DNA of 64,000 nt from Apostichopus japonicus. Taxonomy: Eukaryota; Echinodermata; Holothuroidea; Aspidochirotida; Stichopodidae. The stretch lies in contig NC_092571.1 in the NCBI RefSeq assembly GCF_037975245.1, forward strand, positions 13,225,917-13,289,916, read 5' to 3'. Positions 45,781-56,496 of this stretch are shown piece after piece. How positions within the stretch are numbered: the first letter of the stretch is position 1; every line of letters begins with the position of its first letter. Made by a program: the position numbers and the translations under genes. Under the pieces are notes generated by a model. That model was given only the letters and a program-made list of their open reading frames with translations. It searched no databases and was not told the DNA's origin.

Positions 45781-47460
45781 TAACATTCAATTTTAGATGA
45801 CGTTGTACCGCCATTTCAAAGTGAACATTAAATCTTTGTGTGAAATCTAACCTAAGGTTATTTAATTCAGTTTAATACAAAAGCTAAATTGTGTTCGTAA
45901 TAGATCGTTTGCTATATTCAGAGTATGTGTGAGTGTTACTGTTTTTGTTACAGGTAATTATTCATAATTGGCTATTGATTCAAGCTCTATCCATACAAAG
46001 TTGTACATTTAAAATGAAATAATATTTTCCTGCATTAGTTTTTCTTAAATCATTCAAGAGGAAAATTTCCCGAATGGAATATCATCATACACCATCTATA
46101 GCTATTCACCATGGAATGATCTTGACCACCTGACCAATATCCAATGATAATTGCTTTCTTTGTAGCAGTCTCCCGTGATTGTAAATCAAGCAATAATACA
46201 AACATCACACTTTGTCTCCAATTTTTAATAGGTTTTATCGTGTCACCTGTTTCAAAAAGAATATGGTTCGGTTTACTAACTTGAGGCAAGATTAGCTTGA
46301 TGATGCAGTAGATGTCGAGGCCTACAGTAATATTAATATCTGTTTTTAATGGTTTGGAACTACTAGATGCACCATGTTGTGACTTTATACAGGCAGGTTG
46401 TATGCATTTTATTAAATCTGACCAAAGTTATTCGTATAGAGCTAATTAACTAATTATGTGAAAGCAAAAAACGCTTTGATTTGTCAAAGGTAATATTTAT
46501 TACATTATGATTTTTTTTCCTTTTCGAATAAAAAAATATTTATAAAAAGCCATCTTGAAATAGTTTAGTGATGATCTTTATGTGTATTATTCAATACGTT
46601 CTGCAGGTTGTCCAAGTTTATTGAATCGTTATGATCGAGGTATATGGAACAAAAATCCGACCATGTTGCTTTCCTAGTGTTATTTTCTAATAATTCAATA
46701 ACAAAGTGGAATGATCCAACAACTCCGTGGAGTACATGCCGTGCTAAACAATGGAGGCGAGAAGCAAACTCCTGCCCCTTCACAATTTAAAGAGAGAAAT
46801 ATATCTCTTCCTCCCATGCATCCCCCCTCCCACCCACACCCCGAAACATTATTGCTTCTTTAAACGCCTGCTATGGCAATGGGATTCGATAAAATTCAGT
46901 GTATATTTTAAATGGCCTGAAGTCGAGGTTTCCTAAATGAAAAATAATTCATTACGAATCAGTGATGAACTTTTGACGCAATTTAATACATGACTATGAC
47001 AGGACACCATGTGATGACTGCCAAAAAGCATTAAGAGAACGTCAAAGTGCACAACGTAGTTGCAATAGCTGTCATTTATTTTTATCAATAAAATACAATT
47101 AATTAAAAATTAAAATAGTCTAGTAACCATGCTCATAAGCATTTAGTTTCAGATGGCGCTGTACCACTATATAACAAGAGGAAGTTACAGAATTCTAACT
47201 GCATATTTCTTTAGGTGATAAGAGTAGATAGAGTATGTGTTATTAAATGTTCTTGTTCCTTTCAAGTAGGAGATCGATTGTTATGAGCATATATTACAGA
47301 GGACAATATCTCGGGTGGAATGTCTTTATCTGTCTCTTTTATATACATCATCCAGCAATTGGTATTGGAACGACCTTGAACACCTGACCACCTTTCATTG
47401 ACAGTTATCTGTCGCAATATCCAGTAATTGCAAATCAAACAATAATGAAAACCAATAATA
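45781..47460. repeat. Local imperfect duplication, non-coding
   Basis: About 45790-46210 and 47150-47450 share 'tagatgacgttgtaccgcc' versus 'cagatggcgctgtaccac' and 'aggaaaatttcccgaatggaat' (trimmed) versus 'aggacaatatctcgggtgga', an offset of about 1.2-1.3 kb. 46700-46940 is another copy of the repeat at 14960-15190. Minus-strand frames at 46050-46289 and 46565-46783 are not conserved between copies. Confidence 0.5.
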
Positions 47461-47523
47461 TAGTTACGGTGGTCCTGATGGAACAGACGAGTTGCAGACT
47501 AACTGCGTTAGTATAACCCGACA

Positions 47524-47976
47524 ACTAGCGAAAAATACAGTTTGTTCGGTTGCTGTGTTGCACCGCATTATTTTTGTTTGTTCTATTGTGAAAAAACATG
47601 TTTGGCGGACTAGATGTGATGTGGTTTTTAGGGGGAAATTTGCCAGTTGGCAGGCAGTCCTGGAGGCGGCGAAAATCGCCTTCAAATTGAAGGCGATTTT
47701 CGCCGCTTATCTGGGGCTGCCTTTTTTGGACGGTGGTGTGCTGGGGAGGTGTTTTTCGTTTCGCTTCGTGCTGGTCGTCCTTTTGTGGTTTTTTGAATGT
47801 TTGAGTGGGGGGGGGTGGGCGTTTTGTCTCTGCAGGTTGGTGGGCGTATGTTTTTTTTTTGGGCTCGCTTGACCTGAGTTTCGTTTGTCAGAATGGGATG
47901 GTTCGGTAGTGCCGTTGGCCGTGACGTTTTGTATCCCGCTTGGCGGGTCACGTAAAAAGCACTAGCGAAAAATACA
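47524..47976 (+). mobile_element. LINE family A 3' end with perfect 16-bp TSD
   Basis: A 421-bp insert (47540-47960) flanked by 'actagcgaaaaataca' at 47524-47539 and 47961-47976. It includes a 39-nt perfect palindrome (47667-47705, 19-nt arms around one A) in the 3' UTR and ends 'gggtcacgtaaaaagc' without a poly-A tail. The perfect TSD and clean sequence indicate a young insertion. Confidence 0.95.
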
Positions 47977-48047
47977 ATATTTGGCGTGTTGTCCAGCCAC
48001 GTGCAGCTCAACAACTGATTACGTTGGGATTCTTCGTCAAAATGCCA

Positions 48048-48269
48048 ATGCATATAATCGCTTCTCGGCCTGTTGGCTAAGATCATGTGTAGTATCTTTT
48101 CCCTTTCGAGGGGAATGGTGATACACACCCGACGATGATCACACAGTCACAATATCGATGCAAGGGGACTGAGGTTGAGAGCGGATCAGTTGTTCAGTAT
48201 GTTTGGTAGTTTGGTTTTCGTGCCCAGGTTCTTTCCTGGGTGAATGTTCTTAAAAAGTATGCATATAAT
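48048..48269 (+). mobile_element. U2 snRNA-headed SINE, copy 2, full head, 11-bp TSD
   Basis: Flanked by 'atgcatataat' at 48048-48058 and 48259-48269; the left block (about 17100) shows the empty site. The element starts at U2 nucleotide 1: ATCGCTTCTCGGCC, then 'ggctaagatcatgtgtagta', about three mismatches in the first 45 nt. Homology stops after the branch-site-recognition region. The body ('ccctttcgaggggaatgg', 'gatgatcacacagtcac', 'caaggggactg') is unrelated to U2, and the 3' end is 'gttcttaaaaagt'. It lacks the Sm site and 3' half of U2, so it is not a snRNA gene. Confidence 0.9.
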
Positions 48270-48381
48270 AGCTTGTAACATACAATTCGCCTGTATCGAG
48301 AAGAATATGGTATCTATGATTGTTCAATTCAACAACTCATTGTGCAAGATTGCTTGGTGGTGAATGAGATGGCGTAGCCTG

Positions 48382-48691
48382 CAGTAAAATAACAACCAGT
48401 TATAATCAGTTTGTCGGCTTGTCGAGACCTGTTTCCAAGGGCCGTTGTTATTCTGGTTTGGGGTAATAGAGGGCCTACGGACGGTCCGACCGTTTTTACT
48501 TTTGTAGATGATTTGTGTTTAGTTCGGTGAGTGTGTGCAAAAGGGCGGTTCAGTTGGATGTTTGTAGTAATTGTTTGTTGCTGATAGTTTAGTTAAAGTA
48601 CGGGTAGAGTTTGGTGTTGAAAGCATTTAAGCCGTGACGTTTTGAATTCCTCTGGGCGGATCACGTTAACAGCACAGTAAAGTTACAACCA
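48382..48691 (+). mobile_element. LINE family B 3' end with imperfect TSD
   Basis: Insert 48399-48674 with 17-bp flanks 'cagtaaaataacaacca' and 'cagtaaagttacaacca' (two differences). It ends 'gcggatcacgttaacagc' and shares 'gttgctgatagtttagtta' with the remnant at 1800-2385. Older than the neighbouring family A insertion. Confidence 0.75.
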
Positions 48692-49689
48692 ATAACAATC
48701 GGTTCCAAACCACTGGGAGTACCATATTACGTAACCCCCCCCCCTCCCTCTCAGTGAGAATATCAGCATATAGGCCGGGAAGCTTGGCCTCGTATGAGTT
48801 GCAATAAATCTGACCAAAGTGGTTCATGAGGAATACATTTTGGATATCTTACGATGTTTCTAAGTTACTAATATCCGAAAACTATTAGTCTGGTCTCCTT
48901 ATTATGTACATAATATAGTATATTATAGTAGTTATTTTTCTGGCTCGCTGTAGCGTGGTTTGCAATGCCGTTGGTGATATAGGTAGGGTGGACGGGCGAG
49001 GTCATTTTTGCATTCAAAGAATTGTTATTTCTTCTTCATCTTTTTTTATTCTCCTCTGCGTGTTTCCTTTAAACTTTTTCAGCAGCCCTAGTCACCTCAA
49101 TCAATTAGCATATTGTTTGATATACCATGCATATTTTTTTCATTTATATTTGTATATATTCATGTTCTCTCTCCGGAGTAAGTTTATGTTTTCGTCTTTA
49201 TTAAATAAGTGGTTGAAATAAAATTGAATTAGATTAAAAACTTGAATTGTACTGAGTTTTAACGGTCAATACCGCAGTACACATTGACCAAAACTAGCGA
49301 CTATCTTTTGTTTGTGTAACTGAAGGGATACCGGGTTGATTATCTGAATTAATCAGGTTGTTATTTTAAGTTACCGTCGATTCGTCTCATCCACTCCTTT
49401 CTACACAGTTCCGACGGTGGCGAAGGGGAAGGTTAACGCTGCATATCCAATGCACTAATCCCCTAATGGTATTTCCATACTGTGTGTATGGAAATGGCTT
49501 TCAGCAAACATGGATTACTTTAGTGAACAACCCCCAGCATCAAAAGGTTTAAGGAAATAATTGTTCTATTTAGGAGACATATGGGTTGAATTCAGTGTCG
49601 GGGGCTGCCATTTTGATGAGATATAGGAGTATAAGAGATGACAGTCATTACGGTTCATTCTTAGGGGCAAATATTCGCCGTCCAAATTT
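48692..49689. other. No gene recognised
   Basis: C run at 48739-48750. A plus-strand frame at 48955-49221 is hydrophobic but has no paralogue or motif and is left out. Confidence 0.35.
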
Positions 49690-51060
49690 GTTTACTCTTT
49701 TTACCACCTTTACTTTTCTATTCATTTTACGCAACTAAGAACCTTGGCGGTTGAGGGACTAGTGTATTAATCCACCGCCCCAGACGGTATGTCTGAGACT
49801 CGAAAAACACATTCCATACTTGTCGTACGTTTTCGGGAGATTATCCCAGCACCAAGATGTTACCAGGCGATGGAAGCATTCCCAAAGATATTTATATTCG
49901 ATTCTTATAGATACAAATCATTGCAAGGGCTCCAGCTTTTTTACATTGTTAACTTTTTTAAATAAGGTCTATGAAACTGAAATGTCGCCCTCACATTCAA
50001 GAGAAAGTTATCTCTTGTTTCTAAATGACAATCTGTCTTTGAGCTCCTAAATGTGAAATGATGCTTGTATTTTGACATTAAAGTAAGGTCCGTTGTGCTA
50101 TTCTTACAAAGTTAATTAAAGATAGTTTCCACGTACCCAAAACAAGTACCTAATATTTGTGAACGATAAGTAACACGCTCTCCTTACCATTGGCCAATCT
50201 TATTATAATATGTGTATTTAAAGACATTGATTATACACGTTGTTGATTTCTATTATTATTTTAACATGTCTTTTTAATACCTCACAGTTACTTATGGGAT
50301 GAAGATGTAATGAACAAATTCGAAGGCATGTTTCACAGTATCTATTAAATATCTTTGAATAAAAGGATCAATATTATTTCTTGCTTCATCGAGTTATACG
50401 ACTTATTGTATGTTGTGTGAAACATGGAATGTTAACCTCCTATATTTCCTACTTTAACCAACCTTCTATCTTCCATTTCGTTCATTTGATCGTTTTTTAC
50501 CATCTTAAAAGAATATTAATTATGTCTTAACGTCGCTAACTTTTAAACATTATTGTTATTTAACAAAAGTCACGTCTTCCAACATTCCTACTCTTTTACA
50601 ACAATCATATTCTCAAAGTTGGTCAGCCAGTTGAATTGGCCCTCTCATGTATTAATAATATCACTTTCTACCCCAACATAATCTCTCATGAAAGCTGCTG
50701 CCTCACAAAGATGGTTTCATTGCATGTTCCCGTGTTCCTCGTAGGCGATATCAAACTATTAATTGGGGCGAATCCATGTTTTTTTTTAAGGAAATGGATT
50801 GCCCTTTGGTCGATCCCTCCCATGTAGGCGGTGGGTATGTTGGCAGCATCCTTATGGAAAATTGTGCAATCTGAGGAATTTGTAAACTATAAATTATGTT
50901 TAATATTAGGTCTAAGCGCAACTGTGCTACTTTTAAATGTTGATGTTAGGTTAAAATGAGGGAAGTGGTGAACACCCCCACTTATGAATCAGCTGCTGTG
51001 ATAACAATATCCACTGAGATCGACATAGAACTTAAATTAGAGCAAGTCTTCTACAGTTCT
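49690..51060. other. Segmental duplication, non-coding
   Basis: 49690-50500 matches 17490-18270 and 50510-51060 matches 24590-24985. The 6.3-kb block between these in the left copy is absent. Confidence 0.55.
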
Positions 51061-51080
51061 TGACTCTTAAGTAAGTTCAC

Positions 51081-51270
51081 CGATGTCATCTTGCCGATCC
51101 CGAAGAAAGATCATGAATGCTTCAACGAGGACAAAGAAAGAAAGAAATATAATTAATAGATCGATAAGCAGTAACATGATTAAAGTTCTTCGAGATGAAA
51201 CACAGTTAGATCGCTTATCAATCAGTACGAAGTGCTTGTTCATCTCACCCGTTACATTTCTTTGAATACA
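51081..51270 (-). CDS. Candidate hydrophobic (membrane) exon, 51-kb copy
   Basis: Open on the minus strand: NVTGEMNKHFVLIDKRSNCV, SSRR, then a long hydrophobic run LIMLLLIDLLIIFLSFFVLV followed by EAFMIFLRDRQDDIG. A donor-like 'atcg|gtgaac' follows; reading through it reaches TAA at 51067. One membrane helix is predicted by eye. The basic residues before the helix and mixed charges after it leave orientation open. The upstream acceptor is weak (attcaaag). The 25-kb copy is frameshifted. Lying downstream of a Pro-rich exon, it may encode the TM segment of another Ig-family type. Confidence 0.4.
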
Positions 51271-51697
51271 AAATATGTGACACTGTAACACCAACATGAA
51301 TACATTTAAAGCCTGTTCATTACGCCTTTATTGAACATGCTTTGATCATGTTCATGAGGTGTTTGCGTGTGAGTTGCCCTCGCTCTCTACTTTGAATAAA
51401 TGATATGTATTTAAATGATTAGACTTTATATTAATACCTATATTGTTACCTATATTGTTCTAATATGGTGTAAATATTGTGATACAAAAGACAGTTCTTA
51501 GAACCTAAGCCAACCATTTCAAGTGAATTAGATGTATTTCTTTCCAATTCTCTCAATCCGCTGAATGTATAAGCGTCATTAGGCTGGGTAAATGGACAAA
51601 CCACAAATCACAGAGACTTCTGTGTAATTTTAATAGAGACATAGGAAATATATAAAGACCAGAAATGTAAGATAAGTAGGATGTAACGGAGACTCAC

Positions 51698-51790
51698 GTT
51701 TGAAGATTTAATATCAGCGTAGCCAGGGGATGGCGTTTGGGCCGGAGGGGTTGGTGAGCCTCTAGGCGGACCGTATATTGTGTGTCAACG
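51698..51790 (-). CDS. Candidate Pro-rich exon, 51-kb copy
   Basis: Open stretch ending at a good donor (aac|gtgagt): GPPRGSPTPPAQTPSPGYAD, then IKSSN. Counterpart of 25609-25717; proline spacing and the Y-x-D-I motif are shared. The acceptor is uncertain, because the strong pyrimidine tract of the 25-kb copy is not conserved. Exit phase differs from the 25-kb copy. Confidence 0.4.
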
Positions 51791-53250
51791 TGGGGATGTA
51801 TGTCGTCGTGGCTGTGCGTGTCATGTAAAAAAAGAGAACATAATATTATACATATTCTTCTGATTACACATGTGTTGGTTGACTGTAGACTACCTAGATG
51901 TACACCCTCATATAGTATTATAGTCATTATATTTATTACTCCCTTTTTACTCTACTTCAATGGAAAAAATAAAGTGCGTAGAATTGTGAAGAAACGTTCG
52001 TTCTTTTCTTTTCGCGATAAATTCACCAAAATTGCTGTGTATTTCAGTTCAATGAAATCATAAATAACAAAACAAAAGCAAGTAGGATGCTTGATATTTG
52101 TGCTTTAATCTGTCACGGTTTTGTAGTCTGACTTTTTACCTGAAGATCCTCTCACTGAGATTTGAAGTTTATCTTATCTGTCAACCACCGTAAGTTAACT
52201 TTTATTTAAAGTAGATTCTTAAAACCGTAGCTATTCCAGGTAAAACGAGGCGTTTTGGTTGGCACATAGTGAAATGCTAGGGTGGATAAGTGCTATACGG
52301 CGGATATCAGAGGACACTTACGGCGAGTAACCTGTACACCTTACCAATGAGAAGATTGTTTTTGTTATAACTTCAATAAAATGAGTGTTGAAGGTACCAC
52401 GAGGTTAGCTCACGAGAGGTCCGCGAAGTGCCCGATGAAATATGAATCTAGAGTCAAGGGAATCGGTGATACGGAGAATTGATATAAGATGAGTTCTACC
52501 GCTGGTAGTTGGGTCATGCTATTGAAAGCTGTAAATAATGCGCCTACCGCATACTGATCATCTGTAAAATTAATTTAACTAAATGTAAACACCATTATGA
52601 AACAATGCATATAGATTGACAAATGCTAAGCAATCTATCCAGACCACAATACGCTACATGAATTTGAATCACAAATAAAAAACAATATGATAAAAGCAAA
52701 ACCCAAATAACTAATTATGAACGCAAACAGCGCTAAAACATAAAATAATGAATTTTACTTGGTTACAGCGTAAACTAGTTCTCTAAAACATGACATCACA
52801 TTGTCCCAAACACCAATAGGAAAAGATCCAAAACCTTTTAAACACCTATAATATATCTTGAGTCAATAAAAAAACTAATATCACAAAATCAGAAAGCACT
52901 CATCCAAAAGGATATGTACAAAGCCGAGGAAAGAAGTAACGGCACATCTGGAATCGTAAAGAATACTCATTCTGTCCTACGGAATAATCAATAATTTGAA
53001 ATCTCTTTGACCTTAACGGCTAGCCAGACGATACCAAGAAAGGTCTCTTGAAGCAAAATATGATCAGAAATGATGATAAAAGAAACACATTGAACACCAA
53101 ACGATTGTCTATAGAGTCTAGCACAAATACTAAAAATGATAGTTCCAGAACCACAGAGACGTTTACAAACCCTTAACTATAATATACATAACGACGGAAA
53201 ATACTTGTAATTGTCAAATGTCAGTATTCTACCATAAGGATCGGTTTGTA
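51791..53250. other. Paralogue of 25.7-27.6 kb, non-coding
   Basis: Patchy alignment continues to about 53240. A plus-strand frame at 51782-52063 is not conserved in the left copy. Confidence 0.45.
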
Positions 53251-55093
53251 AAGGTATATTATATAATAAATGCTATCATTTTCTCTTCTCTGATTATCTT
53301 GTCATATGATACACTTAATTTTGAAATGGTGGTTGCCATTCATTTTCATTTAACAATTTAAATATTTGTTCAGCATAGTTATAGTTTTATCTTTTATATT
53401 CGATTCAATGATTAAAAAGTCAGGTGAATATTCATTGTTTCTTTTTCGAATATTGTTTGATCTTGTGTAGAATAAATTAAGGAAGTGATTTCATTTCTTG
53501 ATCGAAACAGTTTTGGGTAACTTGTTTTCGTAGGAAAGGTAATATAGACACATAATCTGCTTCCTGGTTTTACTTTCATAATTCAGAGCATACTCAATTT
53601 AAATATATTGAAAGTACTTCTTTCTAACGAACGGCATTGGAAATTTTCACAATTTAAGTTGTGTTTATTACAGGGTCAGAAGTATGTCGTTTAATTAGTG
53701 TCACCGTTTAGGTTCAATAAGAAGGGTATTGTACAGAATATATTCAATTATCGTTTATGTATCAAACGTAGTTTTAGGACTTGGTTAATTAAAACCAAAT
53801 ATAGAAAGGAATCTTTTTTATATAAAATAAATCGAAATATTATTATATCATAAATAGGACAAATTTCTTTCAAATTTTATGTCAAAGCTCACAAATCTGG
53901 ATATTGTTTCAATTATTCACAATTTTAATGCATAAATATATATGACATAACGGAACATAGCGCTCACGGCACTCCGAGAGGGTCCTTAACTGTGTAGCGC
54001 AAAAGCCATTTTGTGTGTGTTTTGACATGTATCTTCATGTGTATTGGGTCAATCATTTTGGACCATCTACATTTCGCAAGCTTAACCTGTTAGCTTTCTT
54101 GTAGTGTATGCCTTAATCCATATATATTTTGGTAGCCTTACGCCAATTTTTAATTAAAAAAGTGATTTTAGGATATTTTCAATGAGAGTACACTTGAAAA
54201 CCCTAGTTTTTCCGCACTGTGTGGGCTATTTTTGCACCGTAACTTTTGTATGCGAAGTCCTATAATCCCAGTTCAAACGGTGAATTAAACTATGAATAGT
54301 TATCACGTTTTCTACCGATTCTTAACTGAATTGACCAATGAGAACCTTACGCCAAATTACAAACTAAAAAGAAATCAGGGATATTCCTTCTGTTTCCCTT
54401 TGTTCTCAATCGACATGACGTCACAATAATGTACTCAGTACACGTTGGTGAATGTGCAGTCAAGAAGTGTTGTTGTTGTCTTCGTTTTATTGTGATATCC
54501 TGAGTTATTGTTAGATTTAACTCAAAATGCTTCTCAGTAACTTTCAGAAGACTTTATTCATTCAATAAATTGTCATTTCGGTTGAAAATAATACCTCTAA
54601 AGTGACATTTTTGTATCCTTTTGAACCTGTTTCTGACCACGCGATGAAACGACCAAGTTGGAACGTACCAAACCACAGTTTGTGGGTTATGTAGTTGTTC
54701 TAAAGACTATAGTTCTGTACTGTTTAGCACGCAATATAGCCTTACAGTGTAAGGTCTATACTAGCTGCGTATAAGACACTATTACTGATACTGTAGCCAA
54801 TAAACTAATTCAAGTACAAGTCGTAGTGGGGGTTCGACCAAGTATTACATTGGTATTAACCCCCTAATATATAATGGAACAGTCCCTGACGCTCTCCGCA
54901 GCGGGGGGAAAGTAGGTCAGCAGATGAACCGCAAAGCTGTGCTTGCTGCACAGGCAATTCTTAGTTTGCGCTGTGAGCGTTTTGGTCTAAAACTTCCCGT
55001 TATGACTATAGAAAGCAGGGTACAAGTTGTTACATTAATCCATGCATTGTTAGGCTTATTTTAAATTCAGTCATATCAATGGGTAATCGGGTA
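53251..55093. other. No gene recognised
   Basis: 53430-53600 resembles 2640-2880. Direct repeats 'ccttacgccaa' with following 'aactaaaaa'-type sequence occur at about 54133 and 54347. Possible ends of an unassigned element at about 53950 and 54880 could not be paired. Confidence 0.35.
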
Positions 55094-55105
55094 CATATAT
55101 ATAAG

Positions 55106-55137
<32 letters not shown>

Positions 55138-55161
55138 TATATATATATTTATATATATATT

Positions 55162-55221
<60 letters not shown>
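55094..55221. repeat. (TA)n microsatellite
   Basis: Interrupted alternating TA tract with TGTA and TTTA variants; apparent YI-repeat proteins here are artefacts. Confidence 0.95.
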
Positions 55222-56203
55222 GTTATGAATGCGGGCATATGTTTACATTCGTGGGTGGTAGCTGGGGCCTATGTGTACCTTGGGCATATGTTTACCAACT
55301 TCTTGGTAAACATAAGTCTGAGGCATTACCAATTCAAGTATCGTGCGTTGTGTAAACAAATTTCTCTTCGTATGTAGCCAACATGATGGTATTTATCAGA
55401 AATTAACTTAGAATTGTTTGTATGTTCTTGCTATAAAGAGCATTTTCAGTGCAATCTGAGCCTCACTCAACAGTGTATATAACGTTATTTTCGCATACGG
55501 TGTAGGTAGGATATATGTTAACCTCAACTTTCCGCGCAATATACGGGAAAACTAGGATATATATATCAGCGACATCCAGAATTTGTATTAAAGACACATC
55601 ATTGCATCCTGTATATCATCCAGCAACGTAAGTATCTCATTTTAGCTGTAATTTTATCGGTGAAAGACTACCGATAAGGTGCTCACTTGAAACCAAGGCT
55701 TACGCATTGCCTGAATATCCAATATACTTTATGTGAAACTTGTCGCCACTAACAGCAGTATTATTGGATGGAAATTTTGCATATTAGCCGGTTGTATGGC
55801 ATACTGTACCTTAGGCAAGACTACAGTAAGCTAGGTACTATAGGGTAGGAGGTATCGAGTGTGCCGAGCCGAACAAGTACCTATCTCATTCATTAGGCTA
55901 CTTGTTTATATTTGAAGGTAATGAGTAGGGGGCTTTGGGGCTTCCTTGCTGTTCAAAAGAATTGTAGCCTAAATTTACGTGTTACTACTACTAGTATCAT
56001 GGTGGGATAATTGACGCACTTAAGCCTATAGGATTTGATCAACAATGTACTGTATATCAAGGAAAAATCCAAATCACTCAACTGTATGTGTTTTTCATAT
56101 GTGTAGTTCCTCAGAAATGTAATGATCTCTAAATATTTAGGGTTCTGTGCTTATGCACTGTACAATTGAGCAGAATTTGACCTCAAAATGTCTGCCATGT
56201 CAA
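55222..56203. other. No gene recognised
   Basis: Short frames only; no paralogue in the window. Confidence 0.35.
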
Positions 56204-56496
56204 GTTCTTTCATGGCCGTGGCTATTCTTACGACTAGTTGTAACAATTATTTATAAACTATTCTTATGACATCGGCGAATTCATGCGAATTCAAAGTAAA
56301 TAAAGCAACTGCGCATGAAGTAGGGGTAACCCTAACCCTAACTCTAACCCTCAATCCATCCCTAACCCTAACCGGAAATTATTGTTACTCCTGGTCGTAA
56401 AAATAGTACTCCTAGTCGTAAAAATAGCATCTGCGTATGCGCAAAAGGGAATTATTGTTACAACTAGTCGTAAGAATAGCCACTTTGTTCTTTCAT
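56204..56496. mobile_element. Mutator-like MITE carrying telomeric repeats
   Basis: 10-bp direct flanks 'gttctttcat' (56204-56213 and 56487-56496). Long terminal inverted repeats, perfect over 30 nt at 56218-56247 and 56454-56483 (outer end 'gtggctattcttacgacta'). The core contains (CCCTAA)n-type repeats at about 56328-56373, and a further 'agtcgtaaaaatag' pair. TSD of 10 bp and long TIRs fit Mutator-like elements. No transposase, 273 bp. Confidence 0.8.
56328..56373. repeat. Interstitial telomere-like repeat
   Basis: 'ccctaaccctaactctaacc', then 'ctcaatccatccctaaccc'-type variants; TTAGGG on the complementary strand. Inside the MITE. Confidence 0.85.

Noticed and set aside
46565-46783. 72-codon minus-strand frame with HVLHGVVGSFHFVIELL
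   Set aside because: It overlaps a dispersed repeat and is not preserved in the other copies; no family recognised.
48057-48120. Functional U2 snRNA gene
   Set aside because: Only the first 45 nt match; no Sm site or 3' stem-loops, and TSDs mark it as a retroinsertion.
55117-55377. Frame with long YI repeats, also those at 9215-9412 and 62298-62492
   Set aside because: Translated TA microsatellites; no coding evidence outside the repeat.
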